Shown here one piece after another: positions 1 to 7,136 of a stretch of 43,113 nucleotides of DNA. Location: NCBI GenBank assembly GCA_017516465.1, contig JAFXCR010000029.1, positions 1-43,113 of the forward strand. Direction: 5' to 3'. A program made the translations under genes and the position numbers. The notes under the pieces were generated by a model. The model did not search any database, was not told where the DNA came from, and was given only the letters and a program-made list of their open reading frames with translations. The stretch is from Ruminococcus sp. Its GTDB lineage: Bacteria > Bacillota > Clostridia > Oscillospirales > Ruminococcaceae. The number at the start of each line of letters is the position of its first letter. Positions within the stretch are counted from its first letter, which is position 1.

Positions 1-270
1 GCTTCGGAGCTTCAAGCTTTACTCCCGGCTTCGGAGCTTCCGGTTTCACTTCTGGCTTCGGAGCTTCAAGCTTTACTCCCGGCTTCGGAGCTTCCGGTTT
101 CACTTCCGGCTTCGGAGCTTCAAGCTTTACTTCCGGCTTCGGAGCTTCTGGTTTCACTTCCGGCTTCGGAGCTTCCGGCTTTACTTCCGGTTTCGGAGCT
201 TCCGGTTTCACTTCCGGCTTCGGAGCTTTCGGTTTTACTTCCGGCTTCGGAGCTTCCGGTTTTACTTCCG
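1..270. repeat. Ten tandem 27-bp coding repeats
   Basis: Ten units of exactly 27 bp start at about 1, 28, 55, 82, 109, 136, 163, 190, 217 and 244, each beginning GCTTCGGAG or TTTCGGAG on the plus strand. On the minus strand each encodes nine residues (PKPEVKPEA with E/G/L/K substitutions). The substitutions alternate ([14 protein letters not shown]), which suggests expansion of a 54-bp double unit. The array continues beyond the left edge. Confidence 0.95.
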
Positions 271-475
271 GCTGTTCCGCTGCTTTGACTTTCACCGCAC
301 GGACAGGACTTACCACTACTCTTTTAGGTCCCTGAACCTTGCTTTTTCCTGAAAGTCTGATTGATTTTTCTACGATAAAAGGTTCACCGCATCCGGGACA
401 GACCCACGCATCTTTTTCACTGTCTACCTGAACAGGTTCACCGCAGTAATAACATTTTGAATTGACTATGCCCAT
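1..475 (-). CDS. Zinc-ribbon protein with PKPEVKPEA repeats (3' end outside window)
   Basis: Reading from ATG at 475, the N-terminus has two Cys pairs (C8/C11 and C26/C29, in the contexts CYYCGEP and CPGCGEP), a typical small zinc ribbon. After about 65 residues comes a run of near-identical nine-residue units of the type PKPEVKPEA, still open at the window edge. There is no signal peptide or membrane segment in the visible part. An AGGAGG ribosome binding site lies just upstream (481-486) and a consensus promoter precedes it. The Pro/Lys/Glu repeat should be an extended, charged linker; what it connects to is beyond the window. The function is unknown. The gene call is certain; the family is inferred only from the ribbon. 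Confidence 0.85.
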   Translation of the reverse strand, partial: MGIVNSKCYYCGEPVQVDSEKDAWVCPGCGEPFIVEKSIRLSGKSKVQGPKRVVVSPVRAVKVKAAEQPEVKPEAPKPEVKPKAPKPEVKPEAPKPEVKPEAPKPEVKPEAPKPEVKLEAPKPEVKPEAPKPGVKLEAPKPEVKPEAPKPGVKLEAPK

Positions 476-498
476 ACAAACCTCCTGGTATTTACTTT

Positions 499-517
499 TT
501 GGTATGAACCATACCAA
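499..517. promoter_or_regulatory. Perfect palindrome, probable operator
   Basis: TTGGTATG-AAC-CATACCAA is a perfect 8-bp inverted repeat with a 3-base spacer. It lies immediately downstream of the -10 box at 522-527, over the expected transcription start, and upstream of the ribosome binding site. This is a classic repressor-operator position. An RNA hairpin at the 5' end of the mRNA is the alternative. No regulator gene is adjacent. Confidence 0.5.
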
Positions 518-521
518 TTAT

Positions 522-550
522 ATTATACTTTTTTCAGCTTCGATAGTCAA
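522..550 (-). promoter_or_regulatory. Sigma-A type promoter of the zinc-ribbon gene
   Basis: On the minus strand TTGACT (545-550) and TATAAT (522-527) are separated by 17 bases. Confidence 0.75.
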
Positions 551-600
551 TAGAAATGAATAAATATTGATAATGTCAGAGAATTTTTGTTATCATGCAC

Positions 601-631
601 AAAAAATCGGCTGTGTATTTAACACAACCGA
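601..631 (-). terminator. Intrinsic terminator after pyrF
   Basis: A 10-bp stem (607-616 with 622-631) has a 5-base loop and, read on the minus strand, is followed by six T (606-601). The one non-Watson-Crick position is a G-U pair only in the minus-strand transcript, which supports this direction. Confidence 0.8.
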
Positions 632-674
632 CTTTTAATTTATATATTTTACATTAAATAGTTGCTGTGCTTTC

Positions 675-1601
675 TTATTTGAGATTAATATACTGAGTAA
701 TATCATCTCTCATGCGGATAACCTCACGGCGTGCTGCCTTGGCAAACTCGCGTTCATCGCAGCCTTCCTTTTTATACGCACACATTACTGCACGGCTGGA
801 ATTAACAATGGCACCAAGACCGTTTTCATCAAATCCGCCCTTGAGTCCTTCAGCTCCGCCACCCTGTGCACCATAGCCAGGAACAAGAAACATTGTATGA
901 GGCAGACGCTTTCTTAACTCAGAAAGCTGCTCCGGATATGTAGCTCCGACAACGGCACCTACTGCGGAATATCCGTACTTGCCTATTGTATCTGCTCCCC
1001 ATTTTTCACACATATCACCCATTTTTGCGTAAACAGGAGTACCATCCTCAAGGCGGAGATCCTGAAGCTCGCCGCTTGACGGATTTGAAGTCTTTACAAG
1101 AACGTAAATTCCCTTATCACGCTCACGACAGTATTTAAGAAGCGGATCGATACCGTCTGTGCCAAGATATCCGTTTACTGTGAGGGCATCTGCACCGAAA
1201 GGCTCAACCTCAGTATCGCAGATATTTACAGTTCCGATGTGAGCACTTGCGTAAGCCTCCATTGTTGCACCGATATCATTTCTCTTACCGTCTGTGATAA
1301 CGAACATTCCGTTGAGCTTTGCATATCTGATAGTCTTTTCGAGGGTTCTGATTCCATAGTGACCGAACATCTCGTAGTATGCCGCCTGTGGCTTGATTGC
1401 AGGAACGATATCATGAATTTCATCGATAATTGCCTGATTGAAGTCAAAAATCGCCTTTGAAACAGCTTTCATAGTCCAGCCGTCGCTTTCCTGATAACGT
1501 CTCATGATGAATTCGGGAACGTATTCAGGTCTGGGGTCAAGACCTACAACAGTAGGATTCTTCATTTCAATGATTTTCTCAATAAGTCGATCAAATGACA
1601 T
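675..1601 (-). CDS. pyrF: Orotidine 5'-phosphate decarboxylase
   Basis: Decarboxylates OMP to UMP, the last step of de novo UMP synthesis, in the cytosol. At 308 residues it fits the longer subfamily-2 enzymes. The catalytic D-x-K-x-x-D motif is visible as DGKRND (D104, K106, D109), preceded by the substrate-binding GLDPRP near residue 20. The phosphate-binding region VPGYGAQGG lies near residue 240. The ATG follows an AAGGTAAGG stretch and starts 9 bases after the pyrC stop, so the two genes form one operon. A terminator follows the stop codon. Expression is probably controlled by the attenuator in front of pyrC. Confidence 0.96.
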   Translation of the reverse strand: MSFDRLIEKIIEMKNPTVVGLDPRPEYVPEFIMRRYQESDGWTMKAVSKAIFDFNQAIIDEIHDIVPAIKPQAAYYEMFGHYGIRTLEKTIRYAKLNGMFVITDGKRNDIGATMEAYASAHIGTVNICDTEVEPFGADALTVNGYLGTDGIDPLLKYCRERDKGIYVLVKTSNPSSGELQDLRLEDGTPVYAKMGDMCEKWGADTIGKYGYSAVGAVVGATYPEQLSELRKRLPHTMFLVPGYGAQGGGAEGLKGGFDENGLGAIVNSSRAVMCAYKKEGCDEREFAKAARREVIRMRDDITQYINLK

Positions 1602-1610
1602 AGCTTTACC

Positions 1611-2882
1611 TTACCTTTCGTCGTATCTTATAATACCTTTTGATATAGTCACAAGAGGCTTGCCTGTGAGGGACATCCCCTTGAAAACCGTATTGTGTGA
1701 TTTGGATTGAAGTTTTTCCGGATCAACAGTCCATTTTCTGTTGATATCTGCGATCATCAGATCAGCACTTTTTCCCTCCTCGATGGAAGGAATTTCAAGT
1801 CCGAGAATCCTTCTCGGATTCACACACATCAACTCTGCAACCCTGTTCAGGCTGATCTCGCCAGTGTGAAAAAGTGCTGTCAATGTGGCTGCAAACGATG
1901 TCTCAAGCCCCACAACACCATTGGGAGCCTTTTCAAAATCAGCTTTTTCTTCAGCGGTATGAGGAGCATGATCAGTGATTATACAGTCTATTGTTCCGTC
2001 CTTTAGACCGTTAATAATCGCCTTCACATCCGCATCTGTTCTCAGCGGAGGATTCATTCTGTAATCAGCGTCACGCTTTTCAAGAAGCTTATCAGTCAGC
2101 ATAAAATAATGCGGTGCCGTTTCACAGGAAACTTTAACTCCCTTTAATTTGGCAAATCTGATAATATCTGTGCTGCCCTCGGTAGAAACATGACAAATAT
2201 GGATTCTTGCGTCTGCGGATGAAGCAAGAATTATCTCACGGGCAGTGATATAATCCTCAGACGCTCTGTCCATCCCCTTTACACCGAGCTTTTCCGAAAT
2301 TTCGCCCTTGTTCATGATACCGCCGTTTATAATGCTGAGATCCTCGCAGTGAGAGGCAACAAGAAGTCCGTTTTCATTAGACTTTTCAAGAGCTTTTCGC
2401 ATCATTTCAGCATTTTCAACAGGTCTTCCGTCGTCAGAAATGCAGATACAACCTGCTTCTTTAAGAGCCTTGTAGTCATTCAGACCATCACCCTTCATTC
2501 CACCGGTGATACAGCCTACCGGATATACATCCACGCCTGTATCCTCTGATTTTTCAATAATATAGCGGATTGTTTCCGGATTATCGCACGGCGGATCTGT
2601 ATTGGGCATTGCAAGAACACCCGTAACTCCTCCGGCAAGAGCAGCTGCACAGCCGGTGAGGATATCCTCTTTATGGGTAAATCCGGGATCACGGAAATGA
2701 ACGTGCATATCAAAGAGTGACGGCATCAGCACGAGGTCTGTTCCGTCTATTATGGTATCAGCTTCGTTTCTAAGATCATTACCGACTGCGGCAATAATTC
2801 CGCTGCTGATAAAAACATCAGTAATGATATCCTTTTCAGCGTCAACAGCACGGATATTTTTTATAAGAATACTTCCTGACAT
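1611..2882 (-). CDS. pyrC: Dihydroorotase (type I)
   Basis: Interconverts carbamoyl aspartate and dihydroorotate in de novo pyrimidine synthesis. The metal-binding HVH motif (H60, H62) followed by FRDPG, the SDDGRPV segment and DHAPHT near the C-terminus are all present; the length, 423 residues, is normal for the family. I use the ATG at 2882, which has GGGGGA seven bases upstream and gives the usual start (SILIKNIRAVD). An in-frame ATG at 2915 would add 11 residues but lies inside the 3' arm of a terminator hairpin, so it is unlikely to be used. First gene of pyrC-pyrF; the upstream attenuator suggests control by pyrimidine supply. Confidence 0.95.
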   Translation of the reverse strand: MSGSILIKNIRAVDAEKDIITDVFISSGIIAAVGNDLRNEADTIIDGTDLVLMPSLFDMHVHFRDPGFTHKEDILTGCAAALAGGVTGVLAMPNTDPPCDNPETIRYIIEKSEDTGVDVYPVGCITGGMKGDGLNDYKALKEAGCICISDDGRPVENAEMMRKALEKSNENGLLVASHCEDLSIINGGIMNKGEISEKLGVKGMDRASEDYITAREIILASSADARIHICHVSTEGSTDIIRFAKLKGVKVSCETAPHYFMLTDKLLEKRDADYRMNPPLRTDADVKAIINGLKDGTIDCIITDHAPHTAEEKADFEKAPNGVVGLETSFAATLTALFHTGEISLNRVAELMCVNPRRILGLEIPSIEEGKSADLMIADINRKWTVDPEKLQSKSHNTVFKGMSLTGKPLVTISKGIIRYDER

Positions 2883-2896
2883 ACATTCATCCCCCA

Positions 2897-2935
2897 ACAA
2901 AAAATAAAAGCCCATCCGAATCCTTTCAGACGAGC
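2897..2935 (-). terminator. Leader terminator (attenuator) in front of pyrC
   Basis: On the minus strand the arms 2935-2925 and 2920-2910 pair over 11 positions, including four G-U wobbles, with an AGGA loop. They are followed directly by TTTTATTTTTT (2909-2899). It lies between the promoter (3031-3059) and the pyrC start at 2882, so transcription must read through it. This is the layout of transcription attenuation. Confidence 0.75.
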
Positions 2936-2997
2936 ATACTAAGCCATTTTAACTCTATCTCGGAAGAAATCCGCCACAGAGAAAGTATACATACACG

Positions 2998-3022
2998 CCT
3001 TGCCGGCTCATAACCGTAAAGG
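2998..3022 (-). promoter_or_regulatory. Hairpin resembling a PyrR binding site
   Basis: Near the 5' end of the pyrC transcript, CCTT (3022-3019) pairs with AAGG (3001-2998) and CGG (3016-3014) with CCG (3006-3004), enclosing a seven-base loop TTATGAG. The CCTTT..GAG..AAGG arrangement resembles anti-antiterminator loops bound by PyrR in Bacillus pyr leaders. The match is by eye and the loop is not an exact consensus. Confidence 0.4.
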
Positions 3023-3030
3023 ACATATAC

Positions 3031-3059
3031 ATTATATCATATTTCATTCTGTTTGTCCA
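3031..3059 (-). promoter_or_regulatory. pyrCF promoter
   Basis: TGGACA (3054-3059) and TATAAT (3031-3036) on the minus strand are 17 bases apart. The predicted leader to the pyrC start is about 140 nt. Confidence 0.75.
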
Positions 3060-3100
3060 GTATTTTTTATTTTTTTATAAATTTAATCAACACTAAAGAT

Positions 3101-3310
3101 TCACTTTGATTTTTTCTTGCGGATATTGCTTTTCACCTTGAGAACAGCAAGTGCAATTGCAGCATTTCCGACACTTTTGGCTATTGCCTTTACATCGTGC
3201 TTTGTCGAATTCTTAGGAGCCTCAACTGCCTTATCAACGCTTCCTGCACCAGCAGTCTTTACAGATCCCACACCAAACGAAAATTTCTCTGTTTTCTTTT
3301 CAAATTCCAT
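3101..3310 (-). CDS. Small basic protein of unknown function
   Basis: A 69-residue product, MEFEKKTEKF..., with a central stretch rich in Ala, Val and Ser and a strongly basic end (KSNIRKKKSK). It lies directly behind trmB. The ATG at 3316 overlaps the trmB stop but has its ribosome binding site (GGAGGA) touching it. The ATG at 3310 has GGAGG seven bases upstream and is preferred. A stretch IAKSVGNAAIALAVLKV is mildly hydrophobic but too short for a confident membrane span. I do not recognise a family. Translational coupling to trmB and the good ribosome binding site make it likely a real gene. Confidence 0.6.
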   Translation of the reverse strand: MEFEKKTEKFSFGVGSVKTAGAGSVDKAVEAPKNSTKHDVKAIAKSVGNAAIALAVLKVKSNIRKKKSK

Positions 3311-3312
3311 AA

Positions 3313-3975
3313 TCATTCCTCCGAAACTGGTCTTGCGATAAGGAATTTAATTTTCTTTCCCTCATCGCTGAACATTTTTTCATGCTCTGTAACAAAGTTT
3401 TCATAAGGACTCTCGCTGTGAAGATCAAACGTCTTATATAGAATCTCGAAGCCGGCTTCCTCAAAGTACTCAAAGGATTCCTCAAAAAGCTCGTCATCAT
3501 CGGTCTTGAACCAGATCTCCCCACGCAGGAATTTCTTATAGTTGAGAAGCTGTCTTGTATGCGTAAGACGACGTTTCTTGTGCTTCTTTTTCGGCCACGG
3601 ATTGCAGAAATTTATATAGATTCTGTCTGCACGATCGTTTTCGTTCCATGCAAGATCAATACGCTCAATATTCTGGATAGCAATCTTCACATTATCCATC
3701 TGCTGATTTTTCTCACTGTAAGCCTGCTCAAGCTTTCTTTTGGCAAGCACAAGCATCTCGTTTTTTATATCCATTGCGATAAAATTTATCTCAGGATGAG
3801 CCGGAGCCGCCTGCGAGATAAAGCCACCCTTTCCGCAGCCAAGCTCCACATAAAGAGGCTTATCCGGATCATCAAACAGCTCCTGCCAATGTCCGATCTG
3901 CTGCTGTGGTTCATGTATGTAAAACGGGCAGGCTTCAAGCTCAGGCTTTGCCCATGGTTTATGTCTGATTCGCAT
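3313..3975 (-). CDS. trmB: tRNA (guanine-N7-)-methyltransferase
   Basis: Methylates G46 of tRNA at N7 using S-adenosylmethionine. The SAM-binding motif [11 protein letters not shown] is near residue 45, and the family signature [16 protein letters not shown] is near residue 125. At 220 residues the length is normal. The start has AAGGAGA at the right distance. It is transcribed from its own promoter at 4018-4046, divergently from the PLC-like gene, and its stop overlaps the start region of the small gene behind it. Confidence 0.95.
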   Translation of the reverse strand: MRIRHKPWAKPELEACPFYIHEPQQQIGHWQELFDDPDKPLYVELGCGKGGFISQAAPAHPEINFIAMDIKNEMLVLAKRKLEQAYSEKNQQMDNVKIAIQNIERIDLAWNENDRADRIYINFCNPWPKKKHKKRRLTHTRQLLNYKKFLRGEIWFKTDDDELFEESFEYFEEAGFEILYKTFDLHSESPYENFVTEHEKMFSDEGKKIKFLIARPVSEE

Positions 3976-4017
3976 ATTAAAAATCTCCTTAAGTTTTGTT
4001 CGATATTCGCTTGATAT

Positions 4018-4046
4018 ATTATATCACGAATTTCCAGAAATAGCAA
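4018..4046 (-). promoter_or_regulatory. trmB promoter
   Basis: TTGCTA (4041-4046) and TATAAT (4018-4023) on the minus strand with a 17-base spacer. Confidence 0.65.
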
Positions 4047-4064
4047 CAGATTTTTTTAATCTGC

Positions 4065-4093
4065 TTGATTTGTATTCCCAAATACGCTATAAT
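4065..4093 (+). promoter_or_regulatory. Promoter of the PLC-like gene
   Basis: TTGATT (4065-4070), a 17-base spacer and TATAAT (4088-4093), back to back with the trmB promoter. Confidence 0.7.
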
Positions 4094-4127
4094 TAACATA
4101 TAAATATGTAAAGGGAGGATGATTTTT

Positions 4128-5180
4128 ATGAACAGAAAATGGAAAAAAACCAACATAGAAATGAAAAAACTCACCGAATACTATCTGTCTGTTCGCAAAT
4201 CGGAAAGAAAATCCGTTCACAAAATACTGGTACAACGTGCTCTGCCTATGCTATGTGAACTTATTCCCGAAACAGCAGAATTTTATCTTCCTCTGACCGA
4301 TATAATAATCAGCAATGTATGCCGTCCTGACAGCACCGGAGATTACGAAAAGGGTACCGGTCGTCATTATTACTGCGTATCAAATGCTTACGGAATGAGA
4401 AAATTCCCATCGAGGGGATATTACAAAAACGGTATACGGAAATTCGCCAAAAGTGCCCGTTCCATGTTTGAAGAAGATTATACCATGGCAATTACCATGT
4501 ACAAAGCCGGATTCACACACAAAGCAGCTATATATTTTGCCCGTGCAATTCACATGATCTCAGATATCTGCTGTCTCCCTCATGTTACAGGAATGACTTA
4601 CTATTCAAGCAAAAAAGAGATACACAAATCATACGAATCTCTTGCAAGAGCTATGTATCCCGACGCTCTTCCTGAACGCAGTATATCAGCCAAGGAACTT
4701 GAACTCTTTATCACGGATAACGGCTTCGGCAAAGCTGTCAACTCAATTACAGAAGCCCAGTATGGCGAATCTGATACTCTCCACGATGATCCGGTGAAGT
4801 CCATAGCCAACAGACTTTACAAAGCCGAAGAAGTCGTTGCCGCCCTGATGTACCGCTTTATGAGGGATGTTTCCGGAAACTCTGCCGTAAACGGCTGTAT
4901 CTGTGATAAATCATACATTTCACGCCACGATATCTGTATAAATATCACTGAAGACGGACTCTGCCTTGAACACAATGGAACTCCCATTTCAGTCATGACC
5001 GACAAGAAAAACAGCTGCGATATTTTCAGAGCCGCACATCGCTTCGACGGCTTATATACTTTTTCTCCGATATCAGATAAAAACGGAAGATCCTTAATTC
5101 TCCGCAGCCGCAAACTGAGTCCATTTAATCCTCACCGTGATAATCAGCTTTACAGAATCTCCAATTATGAACAAAAATAA
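4128..5180 (+). CDS. Zinc-dependent phospholipase C-like protein without signal peptide
   Basis: A 350-residue protein; I chose ATG 4128 because GGAGG lies nine bases upstream, while ATG 4119 abuts the GGAGG. The middle keeps the zinc-ligand spacing of Bacillus and Clostridium phospholipase C: H142-x3-D146-x5-H152-x13-H166-x3-E170, identical to H118/D122/H128/H142/E146 of B. cereus PLC. HKILVQRAL at residue 31 matches the helix carrying its second N-terminal ligand, and D68...H80 (HYY) may match its Asp/His pair. The mature enzyme's N-terminal Trp ligand and a signal peptide are absent, so this may be cytosolic or a divergent relative. The last 100 residues are unassigned. Enzyme activity is inferred from motif spacing only. 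Confidence 0.7.
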   Translation: MNRKWKKTNIEMKKLTEYYLSVRKSERKSVHKILVQRALPMLCELIPETAEFYLPLTDIIISNVCRPDSTGDYEKGTGRHYYCVSNAYGMRKFPSRGYYKNGIRKFAKSARSMFEEDYTMAITMYKAGFTHKAAIYFARAIHMISDICCLPHVTGMTYYSSKKEIHKSYESLARAMYPDALPERSISAKELELFITDNGFGKAVNSITEAQYGESDTLHDDPVKSIANRLYKAEEVVAALMYRFMRDVSGNSAVNGCICDKSYISRHDICINITEDGLCLEHNGTPISVMTDKKNSCDIFRAAHRFDGLYTFSPISDKNGRSLILRSRKLSPFNPHRDNQLYRISNYEQK

Positions 5181-5213
5181 TCACAACATAAAGTTATACT
5201 ATAATAGATATAA

Positions 5214-5385
5214 GGCAACACCGCACAAAGATTATGCGTATATTGCACAGTCAGATTTTTCGTTAGGTTGAACAAAAATCCCACAGGCATACTGTCGTAT
5301 GTTAAGGGATTTTTGGACAAGATGACGAAAAAGATGCAAACAAGATGCGTACAAAGACGTCAGGCGGTCTTTGTGCGGTTTTGTC
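5214..5385. mobile_element. MITE-like palindromic element, copy 1
   Basis: The terminal inverted repeats are GGCAACACCGCACAAAG (5214-5230) and CTTTGTGCGGTTTTGTC (5369-5385), matching at 15 of 17 positions when one is inverted. Inside, CAAAAATCCC and GGGATTTTTG form a further inverted repeat, so nearly the whole 172 bp can fold into one long hairpin. There is no transposase gene. A shorter relative with the same ends lies at 23122-23204. The rest of the gap 5181-5623 holds only AT-rich sequence and a hairpin at 5538-5563. Confidence 0.7.
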
Positions 5386-5537
5386 ATAATACAAAAAAGC
5401 AGACAAACACCGTCAAATATGTTTATGATGTTAATAACCACAAAAACACATAACGAAAGAAAGCTTATTGAATATTATAGCACAAGAAGCACGGTTTCGC
5501 CAACGGGTAGTAAAATATGTTTTAAAAACAAATAATC

Positions 5538-5563
5538 AAAGGCAGATAGTAACATCCGCCTTT
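5538..5563. terminator. Hairpin behind the lipoprotein gene, possible terminator
   Basis: AAAGGC and GCCTTT (5538-5543 and 5558-5563) enclose a partly paired loop. No strong T-run follows on either strand, so terminator function is uncertain. Confidence 0.35.
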
Positions 5564-5623
5564 GAAATAATCACTTTCTTTGTTCAGTTTTTAAGGTAAT
5601 ATCGTACTTTATGCGGTATTATC

Positions 5624-6946
5624 TTAATTCTTTGTATTGAAAATAAGCTCAATCGGTTCAGAGTTAGGATAATTAATTTCTGTGATAGATAAGGATATAC
5701 TATCATCATCACAGAAGTAAATATGTCCCTTGAGTCCGGTACCATCCTCACTGCCGTAGGTGTTCAGTTTTACTAATCGTCCGGTATGGTCTGAATTGTC
5801 AATTGTTCCAGTAAGAAGTCCTGTCACAAATGTACGGTATTTGCTCAATTTAAATGTCACAACTCCGTCTTCAATTACGGTGATACAAAGCTCATAGCCG
5901 TTTGTATTGTCGTCAACAGTCCATGTACCTACAAAATCGCTATATTCTATAAGCGTCAATTCATCTGTTAGAGCTTCTTCAAGTGCAGCTTCATTCTTAT
6001 TGTTGTATTCTATTACAGCCTGATATTCAGGACAGGCTTCTTTTGCCTGCCACATTATTGCATTACGATTCGTATATTCAGATATTCTCCAGCCGCCGTC
6101 CTCACGGATAAGAGTGATCTGCATAGGATATTCATATTTATAATCGTCACCGAACAAATACATCATTTCTTCGGGAACATAGTAACCATAGTAATCAGAA
6201 AATCCGGAGCCATAGTAAAAAGGTTTGATATGATCTGTGAAATCCATATATACATCGGCAACAATTTTATTTTCATCCTTGCTCTTTATTTCTATTCTTG
6301 AATCAGAAAAATCATAAAAGCCTGCGAAATCTCCGCCCATCCATGTATGATAAAGCTTTCCGTTCTTCTCTCTGAATCCATCAAAAATTTTATCCAGAAG
6401 TTTGTAGTCTGTTGAATATACAGAAAGAACATCCTCTTTCACATTGTCAAGAGTAAGGGTATCTCCCAGAAAAGCGTAGAACGCTTCGTCTTCGTCATAG
6501 ATAATATCTCCACGGTTTACCAGATCATCCACAGTAATATAAGAATCAGATACGTTTATATCGTTTCCTTGTCCGTAGCAGTCAGGGTAGCCGTTCGGAA
6601 ACATTGATTCAAAGCTGTACTCATCAGCAGCTGTAACGTATTTTCTTACAGCTTCGATAATTTCCTCGTCTGTATCTTTTTCCGGATCAATATCGGGAAG
6701 TCCGAGCTTATTGAAATATTTATTGTCATTACCGGAAGATACTATTATCTCAGTCGGTGCTTCTGTCGTAAGCGTTGATATTTCTGTTTCAGATATTGTT
6801 ATCAAATCAGCGGCTCCGGAGCTGTCCGGTTTTGAATCATTGTTTAATTCGTTTTTCTTTCCGCATCCTGTTGTTCCGACTGCGGCAGTAAGTACCCCGC
6901 ATAAAGCGATTCTGCTTGCAATATAAAAAATCTTATTTCTGTTCAT
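5624..6946 (-). CDS. Lipoprotein paralogous to the outer domain of the anti-sigma partner
   Basis: A 440-residue protein with a hydrophobic N-terminal segment ending in a lipobox-like GTTGC (Cys28), then a Ser/Thr/Glu-rich linker. From about residue 67 it matches the extracellular part of the upstream anti-sigma protein: both carry APTEIIV, KYFNKLGLPDIDP or its close equivalent, RKYVTAADEY, and a C-terminal FVGTW or FTGTW beta-type domain of lipocalin-like appearance. It lacks the cytoplasmic anti-sigma segment. Its promoter region shares a block of about 60 bp with that of the sigma gene, so it is probably a regulon member. The function is unknown; it may be a soluble or membrane-tethered ligand binder, or a decoy or modulator of the sensor. 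Confidence 0.8.
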   Translation of the reverse strand: MNRNKIFYIASRIALCGVLTAAVGTTGCGKKNELNNDSKPDSSGAADLITISETEISTLTTEAPTEIIVSSGNDNKYFNKLGLPDIDPEKDTDEEIIEAVRKYVTAADEYSFESMFPNGYPDCYGQGNDINVSDSYITVDDLVNRGDIIYDEDEAFYAFLGDTLTLDNVKEDVLSVYSTDYKLLDKIFDGFREKNGKLYHTWMGGDFAGFYDFSDSRIEIKSKDENKIVADVYMDFTDHIKPFYYGSGFSDYYGYYVPEEMMYLFGDDYKYEYPMQITLIREDGGWRISEYTNRNAIMWQAKEACPEYQAVIEYNNKNEAALEEALTDELTLIEYSDFVGTWTVDDNTNGYELCITVIEDGVVTFKLSKYRTFVTGLLTGTIDNSDHTGRLVKLNTYGSEDGTGLKGHIYFCDDDSISLSITEINYPNSEPIELIFNTKN

Positions 6947-6979
6947 TGTTTATTCCCCTTAAACTATAATTTCTATTCG

Positions 6980-7039
6980 GAAGAACTTCAAAAAATGTTC
7001 TTCTATTTACTACACAATCGGAAGTGCCATTATTGTGCA
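6980..7039 (-). promoter_or_regulatory. Conserved upstream block of the lipoprotein gene (ECF promoter candidate)
   Basis: On the minus strand an inverted repeat TGCACAAT..ATTGTGTA (7039-7032 and 7018-7011) is followed by TAAATA and a hairpin GAAGAAC..GTTCTTC (7003-6997 and 6986-6980). The same elements, with nearly the same spacing, occur in front of the sigma gene at 9038-9096, while the surrounding sequence differs. It is therefore a candidate target of that sigma factor. The exact -35 and -10 boxes cannot be assigned by eye. Confidence 0.6.
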
Positions 7040-7093
7040 GGCGAAAATTTTTTTTTGCAATCAGAAAGTCATATCTTGTACAGATGAATGCGG

Positions 7094-7120
7094 AAAAAAC
7101 GGGCGGAAATTTCCGCCCGT
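7094..7120 (-). terminator. Terminator after the anti-sigma gene
   Basis: A perfect palindrome ACGGGCGGAAATTTCCGCCC is followed by six T on the minus strand. It separates the sigma/anti-sigma operon from the lipoprotein gene, which therefore needs its own promoter. Confidence 0.8.
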
Positions 7121-7136
7121 AGTCTAAACTGTTTTG

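Noticed and set aside
1-270. Regular direct repeats resembling a CRISPR array
   Set aside because: Units are contiguous with no spacers, and they encode a continuous nine-residue protein repeat in frame with a zinc-ribbon gene.
2883-2915. Longer pyrC start at ATG 2915 with AAAGGA upstream
   Set aside because: Both the ATG and the apparent ribosome binding site are part of a terminator hairpin; ATG 2882 has its own good site and gives the usual N-terminus.
5268-5453. Small reading frame of 61 codons inside and behind the MITE-like element
   Set aside because: It follows the palindrome, has no ribosome binding site and no recognisable protein features.
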